Of a DNA stretch of 56,925 bases, positions 37,460 through 44,325 are shown piece after piece (positions within the stretch are counted from its first letter, which is position 1; every line of letters starts with the position of its first letter). The notes beneath the pieces are model-generated. The model was not told where the DNA came from. It searched no databases and saw only the letters and a program-made list of their open reading frames with translations. The translations under genes and the position numbers were made by a program. Source of the DNA: Verrucomicrobiales bacterium (GTDB lineage Bacteria > Verrucomicrobiota > Verrucomicrobiia > Verrucomicrobiales > DEV007); the NCBI GenBank assembly GCA_029233965.1, contig JARGOP010000032.1, positions 1-56,925 on the forward strand, in the 5' to 3' direction.

Positions 37460-38143
37460 TCACTTGTGAGCGTCGACGATCGCCTGAATCTCGGCGCGCT
37501 TCACTCCGGCCGGAGCATTGACATCAGCGAACTTCGCCCGAGCTGCCGCGGCCTGTTCAACCGTAATCGCCGGCGCACTGTTCCCCCACTCGTTCCGGGT
37601 GTAGGTGAGAACCCCGGCGAGTTTTTCATCATTCAAACCGGCCGCGAGGGAGGCCATCATCCCCATGTAATCCATGTTTTCCTTGGCAATTCCCTTGAGA
37701 ACAATCAGGAGGGCCGCATCCGGATCTCCGAGAAGAATCTCAGATCCAACGAGACTTGGAGCCATCAACATTGGCCCCGCTTTCAATCCTTTTCCATCCG
37801 CCCCGTGACAAGCCGCACACATCGCATACGAAGCCTTTCCGATTTCCATAAGTTCGGCGGGCGGAGCGTCCCCTGCGGGAGTCGCCGCAGCAGTCTCGGC
37901 AGGGGCTGTTTCTTCAGACGCAGCGGGGGCCGTCTCAGCAGCAGGAGGGGCCGCCTGGGCAGCAGGGGAAGAGGCCAGAGTTGCCGGTGGCGCTTCTTCC
38001 TTCACGTCCAGACCGGAACCGCCGAGAAAGGCAAACCCGACGACGCCGAGCATCACAATCAGTGCCGCCGGCACAATGAAAAGGAAGGCCGTGCCAATAA
38101 ATGCCAGCACCGGGTTCTTGGGATCGTTGGTTGGGTCGCTCAT
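37460..38143 (-). CDS. Membrane-anchored class I c-type cytochrome
   Basis: 227 residues. One N-terminal transmembrane anchor (LAFIGTAFLFIVPAALIVML), an Ala/Pro/Glu linker at about 48-95, then a cytochrome c domain with heme motif CAACH (109-113) and a distal Met probably in YMGMMASL. The linker would let the heme domain reach partners in the periplasm. It is likely a small electron carrier; its partners are not next to it. Heme ligation would use ResB/CcsA. Confidence 0.88.
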   Translation of the reverse strand: MSDPTNDPKNPVLAFIGTAFLFIVPAALIVMLGVVGFAFLGGSGLDVKEEAPPATLASSPAAQAAPPAAETAPAASEETAPAETAAATPAGDAPPAELMEIGKASYAMCAACHGADGKGLKAGPMLMAPSLVGSEILLGDPDAALLIVLKGIAKENMDYMGMMASLAAGLNDEKLAGVLTYTRNEWGNSAPAITVEQAAAARAKFADVNAPAGVKRAEIQAIVDAHK

Positions 38144-38268
38144 GTCCGCGTGAAAAAAGCCTGATTCTGCCGGAAGTCAATTGTTTGCTCGCCTCCTGCA
38201 TGGTTGATTTACGGACCAATCACCCCCGAAGATACTTCAAACCCTCCGATTTTGGTCCGTTCCTTGCC

Positions 38269-38790
38269 ATGATTCCGCCCCCTTCGCCGGTGACATTCTC
38301 CCCCGTCTCATCCCGGGACTACCCCCGGATCCGTGAAATGGCGCTCCGAATTTGGTCGGAAGCCTATCGGGAGATCATTTCGGAGGAGCAGATGCACTAC
38401 ATGATCGAGCGCATGTATTCCTCCAAAGTCATCGCCAATGAGGTCAAATCGGACGGGATCCGCTATCAGTGGATCCTCGAAGCGAGCGAGCCGGTCGGCT
38501 ATCTCGCCTTCGGCCCGGTCGAACCTCGAAAGCCCTGCACCCTTCAAAAACTCTATCTCCTCCCGAACCGTCACGGAAAAGGGATCGGCTCAGCGACGCT
38601 GAAATGGCTGTTCCAAACGCTCCGGGAAGCATCAGTTCCCGATCTCAATCTTCGCGTCAACCGGCAGAACGAAGCCGCGATCCGCTGCTATGAAAGGAAC
38701 GGATTCCAAACCATCGCCGAAGACTGTCTCGACATTGGCCATGGCTACGTCATGGATGACTTCATCATGAGGCTTTCCCTCAATCCCTGA
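38269..38790 (+). CDS. GNAT-family N-acetyltransferase
   Basis: The start is placed at the ATG at 38269; the frame is open upstream but that part is antisense to the cytochrome gene. The 173 residues include the acetyl-CoA loop LLPNRHGKGIGSATLKWLF and the late motif NRQNEAAIRCYERNGF. The substrate is not predictable. It probably starts its own transcript. Confidence 0.85.
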   Translation: MIPPPSPVTFSPVSSRDYPRIREMALRIWSEAYREIISEEQMHYMIERMYSSKVIANEVKSDGIRYQWILEASEPVGYLAFGPVEPRKPCTLQKLYLLPNRHGKGIGSATLKWLFQTLREASVPDLNLRVNRQNEAAIRCYERNGFQTIAEDCLDIGHGYVMDDFIMRLSLNP

Positions 38791-38842
38791 CAAAATCGAT
38801 TTTTCCATCGCACGGGGCTGCGGATCGGGCGACAATGGGGCG

Positions 38843-40555
38843 ATGTCATCCGTCACGAGCCAGGCCATCCTTTCTCTTCTCTTCCGCGACCTCGGTCCTG
38901 CGGCGGATAAGCTGGCGCAATTGATCCGGGAACTCGCTGAGACAATTCCTCAGGAAGAACTGAAGGGACAAATCGCCAACGACATCGCGAAGCTGAACGA
39001 GGAGGCCGCCGGCTTTCAGACCGACGTCAAAGAATGGTGCGGTGAACCATTCAAAGGAGAAAAAGATGAGTTTGAGGCTTACATGCGTCACTCCCGCCAT
39101 GAGGTGAGAAATCGCCTCAATCACCTGTTTGGCGTCATTCAGCTCGTGCAGATGATGCCCCCCTCGCCGGCCTTCGCCGAAAAATGCGTTGAGATTGTCG
39201 GCTCTCTCGAAACCTGTCTCAGCTTCGTCGCCGGGACATCAAAAGCGGCGAAAGAAGCGGCATCGAAAGCCGAGCAGGAACCCCACGTTCTCCCGCCGCC
39301 CTGCGAGCCGGGGGAAACGAGAGGACGTCTTCTTATCGCCGACGATGACGAAGAGAACCGGCTCATTCTCGACCGGCTCCTCTCCCCCTGTGGCTTCGAA
39401 ATCGTTTTCGCGGTGAATGGTCGCGAAGCGATCAAAGAGATGGAAGCCCATGATTTCGATGCGGTTCTCCTCGATATTGAAATGCCGGAAATGAACGGCT
39501 TCGAAGTCCTCGAGAGCCTTCGCGCCTCCGGGCATCTCCGTCACACTCCGGTGATCGTTGTGACCGGACTGCAGGAGGAGACCGATGCAGTGCGGTGCAT
39601 TGAAATCGGTGCGGAAGACTTTCTTTCCCGACCGATCCGGCCCGCCCTGCTCATGGCACGTCTCAACGCCAGCCTTGAGAAGAAAAAGCTCCGCGAGAAA
39701 GTCTTTGAGCAACACTTCACCCCGGAGCTGGCGCGCGAACTGGCGCGGAACCCCGACCCGATGAAGATGCAGGCCCGCCAGGCCGAAGTCTCAGTTCTTT
39801 TCTGTGATATCCGCGGCTTTTCCACGATCAGTGAACGCCTCGGCCCTTCCCAGACAATCGACTGGCTCAGCGGTGTCATGGGCGAATTTTCCACCATCGT
39901 GATCGAACTGGGCGGCGTGCTCGTGGACTACACGGGGGACGAACTCATGGCCCTCTGGGGGGCTCCCAACCGCCAGCCCAACCACGCCGAGCTGGCCTGC
40001 CGGGCAGCTCTCGACATCATGGCGAGCCTTCCGAAGTTGAATGCCCAGTGGGAGGAGCTTGTCGGGGCCGAGACTTCGGTCGGGATCGGCGTGAACACCG
40101 GGGAAGCTCTCGTCGGCAATGTCGGGACGCACCGGAAATTCAAATACGGACCGCTCGGAACGGCGGTGAATCTCGCGAGTCGCGTCCAGGGAGCCACGAA
40201 ATATCTCAAGACCTCTCTTTTGATCACCGGGGAAACGGCCTCTCAGCTACCGGACAGTTTCGGCAAACGGCGACTCTGTCAGGTCGTCGTGAAAAACATC
40301 CGCAAACCGGTCAATCTCGTCGAGCTGGAGCCCCCGGGCTCCTCTGAAGACTGGCAGGAGCTGGCAACGAAATATGAAGAGGCGCTTCTGCAGTTTGAAG
40401 AGAGCAACTTCCGGCGCGCCTCCTCGATTCTCAGTGATTGTCTCATGTCCACTCCGAACGATGGACCGAGCCTTCAACTGATGTCCCGCGTCGTTGACGC
40501 GATGCTGAACGACGGGAAAGACTTTACCCCGACGTGGACGCTGCCGGGGAAGTAA
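38843..40555 (+). CDS. Response-regulator class III cyclase with DHp-like N-terminus
   Basis: 570 residues. Residues 75-100 hold an H-box-like sequence (RHSRHEVRNRLNHLFG, His86) without any ATPase domain after it. A receiver domain covers 162-280 with Asp168/169 and phosphoacceptor Asp211 in VLLDIEMPEMNGF. A class III nucleotide cyclase domain (about 312-500) has metal Asp322 in FCDIRGFST, Asp366 in YTGDELMALWG and KFKYGPLGTAVNLASR. The Lys/Thr at the purine-specifying places fits adenylate rather than guanylate cyclase. It should make cAMP in response to phosphorylation of the receiver. Confidence 0.88.
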   Translation: MSSVTSQAILSLLFRDLGPAADKLAQLIRELAETIPQEELKGQIANDIAKLNEEAAGFQTDVKEWCGEPFKGEKDEFEAYMRHSRHEVRNRLNHLFGVIQLVQMMPPSPAFAEKCVEIVGSLETCLSFVAGTSKAAKEAASKAEQEPHVLPPPCEPGETRGRLLIADDDEENRLILDRLLSPCGFEIVFAVNGREAIKEMEAHDFDAVLLDIEMPEMNGFEVLESLRASGHLRHTPVIVVTGLQEETDAVRCIEIGAEDFLSRPIRPALLMARLNASLEKKKLREKVFEQHFTPELARELARNPDPMKMQARQAEVSVLFCDIRGFSTISERLGPSQTIDWLSGVMGEFSTIVIELGGVLVDYTGDELMALWGAPNRQPNHAELACRAALDIMASLPKLNAQWEELVGAETSVGIGVNTGEALVGNVGTHRKFKYGPLGTAVNLASRVQGATKYLKTSLLITGETASQLPDSFGKRRLCQVVVKNIRKPVNLVELEPPGSSEDWQELATKYEEALLQFEESNFRRASSILSDCLMSTPNDGPSLQLMSRVVDAMLNDGKDFTPTWTLPGK

Positions 40556-40583
40556 AACGGGCAGCCTCGAAAACACGGGCAAC

Positions 40584-40886
40584 CTATGCCGCCTCGCACT
40601 GGCAAATCGCGGAAATACACCCGCAGCCGCCGCAGAGATCGAAGCGGCCGCCGCAAGCCGCAGGCAGACCGTCGAGGACCCGGTTGATGCGGCAGCGACA
40701 CGCTCCGCATCCCGTTCCGGCCCCGGTTTTCGTCATCACTTCTTCAACCGTTTTGACGCCGCCGGATTGAACCATGGCATGCACGGAAGACTCAGCGACT
40801 CCGGTGCAGTGACAGAGCACGCCCCCCACTTCACCGGCCGACGCAAAGCGGCAGGTGGGAATGAGGGGTGGTGCCTGGGTTTTCAT
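40584..40886 (-). CDS. bfd: Bacterioferritin-associated ferredoxin-like [2Fe-2S] protein with Cys-rich tail
   Basis: 100 residues from the ATG at 40886 (TTG at 40925 would overlap bfr). The Bfd/Fer2_BFD domain is seen from CHC (Cys25, Cys27) to GTGCGACRCRI (Cys60, Cys63), the four ligands of the [2Fe-2S] cluster. Unlike E. coli Bfd, it has a 20-residue N-terminal extension and a C-terminal tail with six further cysteines (CGG, CGGCGC, CQC). It lies 17 bases after bacterioferritin on the same strand, so the pair is one unit. Bfd passes electrons to ferritin-stored iron to release Fe2+. Confidence 0.85.
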   Translation of the reverse strand: MKTQAPPLIPTCRFASAGEVGGVLCHCTGVAESSVHAMVQSGGVKTVEEVMTKTGAGTGCGACRCRINRVLDGLPAACGGRFDLCGGCGCISAICQCEAA

Positions 40887-40902
40887 GGTCTGATGGACGA
40901 TT

Positions 40903-41385
40903 TTATTCGCCCTCTGATTCACCAAACTGCTGAGCGAGGTATTTCTCGATGCCGACCAACTTGATCATATCGAACTGAGTTTCAGCCCAATCGACACTCT
41001 CTTCAGACTCAACCACCATGCGCTCCATCAGCTCACGGGACCCCGCGTCCTTCACTTCGATACAAAGCTGAATCGCCTCGTTGTAGGTCGCCACCCCCTT
41101 GCACTCAAGCGTGTGGCTGTCCTTGATCTGCTGCTCCGGATTGTCGCCCACGAGGATCTTGTCGTAGCGCGCAATTTCAGGAATCCCGTCGAGGTAAAGA
41201 ATGCGGTCAATCACCTCTTCCGCATGTTTCATTTCCTCGATGGACTCATCGTAGAAGTGCTTCGCGAGCTTGTTCAGCCCCCAGTCAGCACACATTTTTG
41301 AGCAGATAAAATACTGATTGATTGCCGTCAGCTCGATCGTAAGACCGGCATTCAGCGCGTCGATAACTTCCTGGTTTCCCTTCAT
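40903..41385 (-). CDS. bfr: Bacterioferritin with incomplete diiron site
   Basis: 160 residues, the normal length. Glu18, Glu51, heme-ligand Met52, His54 and Glu94 are in the usual places (ELTAINQYF, EEMKHAEEV, TLECKG). Aligned to E. coli Bfr at SRELMERMVVESEESVDW, Glu127 and His130 of the ferroxidase centre are both replaced by Ser. The protein keeps the heme site and cage fold but may not oxidise iron alone. It precedes the Bfd gene. Families with paired Bfr subunits, one catalytic and one heme-bearing, offer a precedent. Confidence 0.92.
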   Translation of the reverse strand: MKGNQEVIDALNAGLTIELTAINQYFICSKMCADWGLNKLAKHFYDESIEEMKHAEEVIDRILYLDGIPEIARYDKILVGDNPEQQIKDSHTLECKGVATYNEAIQLCIEVKDAGSRELMERMVVESEESVDWAETQFDMIKLVGIEKYLAQQFGESEGE

Positions 41386-41651
41386 AATTCTTAACCTGGC
41401 CGGTCATTCCCCGGCTCAGGGTCATCGTAAAAACAGCTCGCCCTTTCTCCAATGACGTTTCCTGGTGAAATCTCGTAAATCTTAATGCTATCGAGACGTA
41501 ATCTCAATAAAGAGTCGTCCGCAAGGAATTATTCGTTTTCCGGGTGGCGCAAAAAGGCTCCCTCGATGACCACCGAGGATCTATGTTGCAGATCTCCACC
41601 CTCCCCTGAAGCCTGAAATTGCAAATCCCCGCAAACCCTTCATCTTCCCCC

Positions 41652-42008
41652 ATGGCCAAAGTCACGATTTATCATTACCCGCATTGAGGCTCCTCTGACA
41701 ATGCCCTGGCGGTCGCCAGCGAGCTCGGAGTCGATCACGAAGTTGTCCTTTACATCAAGACCCCTCCCGGAAAAGAGGAGCTGGAAGCGATCGTTTCCAG
41801 GCTCGAAGACCCGGTCGAGGATCTCGTGCGAAAGGATTCCAAATTCAAAAAGCTCGAACTGAATCCGGACGACTATGTCGGAAATCCGGCAGCCGTGGTC
41901 GAGATTCTCGTGAAGCACAAGCAACTCCTCCAACGCCCTGTGTTGGTCAAAGGAGACAAATCGATCATCGGAAGACCGAAGGCGCGCATCGTCGAGTTTC
42001 TATCCTGA
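41652..42008 (+). CDS. ArsC-family thioredoxin-fold reductase, probable selenoprotein (UGA at catalytic Cys)
   Basis: ATG at 41652 gives a 118-residue ArsC/Spx-family protein if the TGA at 41685-41687 is read through. Before it is VTIYHYPH and after it GSSDNALA, aligning with HNPACGTSRNTL of E. coli ArsC so that TGA sits at catalytic Cys12. Downstream the match continues to the end with LYIKTPPGKEELEAIV, LVRKDS (Arg60), LLQRPVLV (Arg95) and IIGRP (Arg108), the three ArsC active-site arginines. There is no other stop in frame. I infer selenocysteine at residue 12; the alternative is a nonsense-mutated gene. It follows the divergent bfr gene; no sel genes are in the window. Confidence 0.75.
41685..41732 (+). 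promoter_or_regulatory. Bacterial SECIS-like stem-loop directly after the UGA
   Basis: Just after the TGA, GGCTCC (41688-41693) can pair with GGAGTC (41727-41732), and within it CTGGC (41706-41710) pairs with GCCAG (41715-41719) around a GGTC loop. The apical G starts 24 bases from the UGA. A G/GU apical loop at 16-37 bases is the known bacterial SECIS layout recognised by SelB, and fdhF also presents GGUC in its loop. Confidence 0.6.
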
Positions 42009-42030
42009 AGGCCGGGCGACGACTCGCCGC

Positions 42031-43470
42031 TCAGGCAAGCATCTCTTTGAGAACATGCCCGTGCACATCCGTGAGGCGACGATCAATCCCATTGTTCCGC
42101 ACCGTGAGCCGTTCATGATTGATGCCGAGTTGGTGGAGAATCGTGGCGTGGATGTCGTAGACGTGCGTGGGATGCGCGCGGTCGGCGGGTTTGAAGCCCC
42201 ACTCGTCGGACTCGCCATAGGTGCCGCCTTTGATGCCTCCTCCACACATCCAGTTCGTGAAGACGAAGGGATTGTGATCGCGACCTTTGCTGCCCTGCGA
42301 GCAGGGCATGCGGCCGAATTCGGTGGTCCAGAGAATGATCGTGTCCTCGAGCATGCCGCGCTGCTTCAGGTCTTTGATGAGAGCCGCGGCCCCGCGTGAC
42401 ATCCCGAGGGCGAGCGGAGCATGGTCGCGTTCCACGTCCCCATGACTGTCCCAGTTACGGCGGGGAAAACCATTGTCGTTGCCGCTCCAGACCTGGACAA
42501 AACGGACCCCGCGCTCAAGGAGACGACGGGCGACGAGACATTTGCGTCCGAAAAATTCGCTCTCGGCCTTTTCGTTAATCGTGCCGGAATCATCGACGCC
42601 GGGTCCTTCGGGGGCGAGGCCGTACATGTCCTTGATGTATTGCGGTTCTTTCGAAACGTCGAGCGCATCGGTCGCACTCAGCTGCATCGCGGCGGCGAGT
42701 TCGTAGCTGCGGACGCGGGCGGAAAGCCGATCATCTCCGGGACGCGCGGAGGCGTGCAGCGAGTTCAGCTTTGAAAGTGCGTCGAGGCCGGCACGGTCGT
42801 TCATCGCGTTGATGAAATCACTTGGCGGCGGGAAGAGGTCGGCGATGGGCTTTTCGTTGCCGGGGCGGATCACGGTGCCCTGGTGATCGGCGGGAAGAAA
42901 GGCATTGGCCCAGTTCTTGGCACCGTTCGAGGCAAGTCCGCGATGGTCCGGGAGGACGACGAAGCCGGGCAGGTTTTCACTTTCGCTACCGAGCGCGTAG
43001 GACACCCATGATCCGGCGCTGGGGAATCCGGGGAAGTTGAACCCCGTCGTCTGGAGGAGGGTGCCCTGACTGTGGACGCCGGTTTTCCCCTCGACGTTGT
43101 GAACGAAGGCGATGTCATCGACGACGTCACCGAGCGGCGCGACGATGTCACTCATCATTTTGCCGCTCTGGCCGTAGGGTTGGAACTCCCACGGGCTCGC
43201 GAAGGTCGCCCCCGGAGTGCTTTGGAAAAGCTCGACAGTCTCGCCGGGGTCCCAGGGCTGACCGTCTTTCTGCTTCAGCAACGGTTTGTAGTCGAAGGTA
43301 TCGACATGGCTCGCGGCACCGGCCATGAAGAGCTGGACGACGCGCTTCGCTTTCGGGGGATGATGGAGACGGTCGCCGACGACCCCTTCGCGGGCGAGCA
43401 GATCGCTCAGGGCAAGGCCGGGAAAGGTTGAGGCAAGGGTGCCGAGAAAGTGGCGGCGGTTAGGATTCAT
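42031..43470 (-). CDS. DUF1501 domain-containing secreted protein (second copy)
   Basis: 479 residues. Tat-like start (NRRHFLGTLASTFPG) and DUF1501 motifs LFMAGAASHVDTFDYKP, FVLPDHRG, FVQVWSGNDNGFPRRNWDSH and WTTEFGRMP. It is similar in plan to the copy at 14654. Its PSD1 partner at 44326-47346 lies upstream on the same strand but is separated by 855 bases filled by a RAYT gene and two REPINs, so the natural PSD1-DUF1501 coupling has been split. Whether it is still transcribed from the PSD1 promoter is open. Confidence 0.9.
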   Translation of the reverse strand: MNPNRRHFLGTLASTFPGLALSDLLAREGVVGDRLHHPPKAKRVVQLFMAGAASHVDTFDYKPLLKQKDGQPWDPGETVELFQSTPGATFASPWEFQPYGQSGKMMSDIVAPLGDVVDDIAFVHNVEGKTGVHSQGTLLQTTGFNFPGFPSAGSWVSYALGSESENLPGFVVLPDHRGLASNGAKNWANAFLPADHQGTVIRPGNEKPIADLFPPPSDFINAMNDRAGLDALSKLNSLHASARPGDDRLSARVRSYELAAAMQLSATDALDVSKEPQYIKDMYGLAPEGPGVDDSGTINEKAESEFFGRKCLVARRLLERGVRFVQVWSGNDNGFPRRNWDSHGDVERDHAPLALGMSRGAAALIKDLKQRGMLEDTIILWTTEFGRMPCSQGSKGRDHNPFVFTNWMCGGGIKGGTYGESDEWGFKPADRAHPTHVYDIHATILHQLGINHERLTVRNNGIDRRLTDVHGHVLKEMLA

Positions 43471-43486
43471 AGATTCTTCGGAGCTA

Positions 43487-43569
43487 CAAGGAGAGGCGGT
43501 TTTCTACCGCCTGCACTGGCTTTGCGGGCGCATTTCGCTTTGCGGGCGGTAGAAAACCGCCCCTCCTTG
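43487..43569. repeat. REPIN copy 1 (inverted REP pair)
   Basis: Outer sequence CAAGGAGAGGCGG at the left and CCGCCCCTCCTTG at the right form an inverted pair; each half is itself a small hairpin (GGCGG...CCGCC; GGGCGGT...ACCGCCC). It lies 20 bases from the RAYT stop side and 17 bases from the start of the DUF1501 gene. Confidence 0.85.
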
Positions 43570-43588
43570 TGATTGATGGTTCGAACTG

Positions 43589-44239
43589 CTATTCAATGGC
43601 TTGGGTGATTTCACTTTCCCAGAGGAGGTATTCTCCGGGCCGGAGTTTGGCTTTTTCAGGATTTCGGCGGATATATCGCACGCAATTTTCGAAGTGCTTT
43701 TGATCGCGAATCAGTCGATCAAAGTAATCTTTCTGCCAAAGCGGCGTTCCTTCTGAGCCACTCTGTCGGTTGATCTGCACGGACGAGTTTCGTTTCCACG
43801 AATGCAGCATCTTCTCCAAAGTCCATTCCGCGTTGAGAGCAAACAGGGCGTGGACATGATTCGGCATGATCACAAAACTCAACATGGCGGTGCGCCCGGA
43901 CTCAAAATAGAGCAGCGCCTCTTTGACCACCTCCGCGTTCCCGGAATTCCGAAGAAGACAGGACCCGTAGCCCGCATCCATCCACTCATCGATTCGACCG
44001 GAAAAGCGGCGATGGTATTCGTCTTCGGTTTCGTCATCCCGCGGTTCGGGATGGTCGGCTTTCCACAAGGTGATTTCCTCGAAGTGCTCGTCCTGCTTTT
44101 CTTTCGGGATCGAATCCGCAAGACGCCAGGTCACGAAGTATACAGCACCCCGCTGCTGCCAGTGCGGCAGGCGATTCCGGGTGGTTTCTATCTCGATCCA
44201 CGGATTGAAAAACTGGAGGCTGTCTTGAGGGTCTGACAT
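43589..44239 (-). mobile_element. REP-associated tyrosine transposase (RAYT, Y1/IS200-like)
   Basis: 216 residues. The metal-binding HUH motif is MPNHVHALF (His128, His130) after FVIMP, and the likely catalytic tyrosine is in WQKDYFDRLIRD (Tyr172), followed by NCVRYIRRNP. This is the RAYT/TnpA-REP branch of IS200-like enzymes, which act on REP hairpins instead of having their own terminal repeats. REPINs lie immediately on both sides. RAYT genes are usually kept as single copies in a genome, maintained by the host; the REPINs it mobilises include one inside the neighbouring PSD1 gene. Confidence 0.92.
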
Positions 44240-44256
44240 GAGGTGCGGTGGTCTCT

Positions 44257-44321
44257 CAAGGAGAGGCGGTTTTCTACCGCCTGCATTTCTTTATCGGGCG
44301 GTAGGAAACCGCCCCTCCTTG
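44257..44321. repeat. REPIN copy 2
   Basis: Same outer arms as copy 1 with a shorter 11-base spacer between the two hairpins. Its right end stops four bases short of the PSD1 stop codon, so the element abuts the end of that gene and lies 17 bases upstream of the RAYT start. Confidence 0.85.
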
Positions 44322-44325
44322 TTTT

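Noticed and set aside
41488-41510. Possible palindromic operator upstream of bfr (GAGA-CGTAA-TCTC)
   Set aside because: Four-base arms are too short to support and do not match a Fur or IscR site convincingly.
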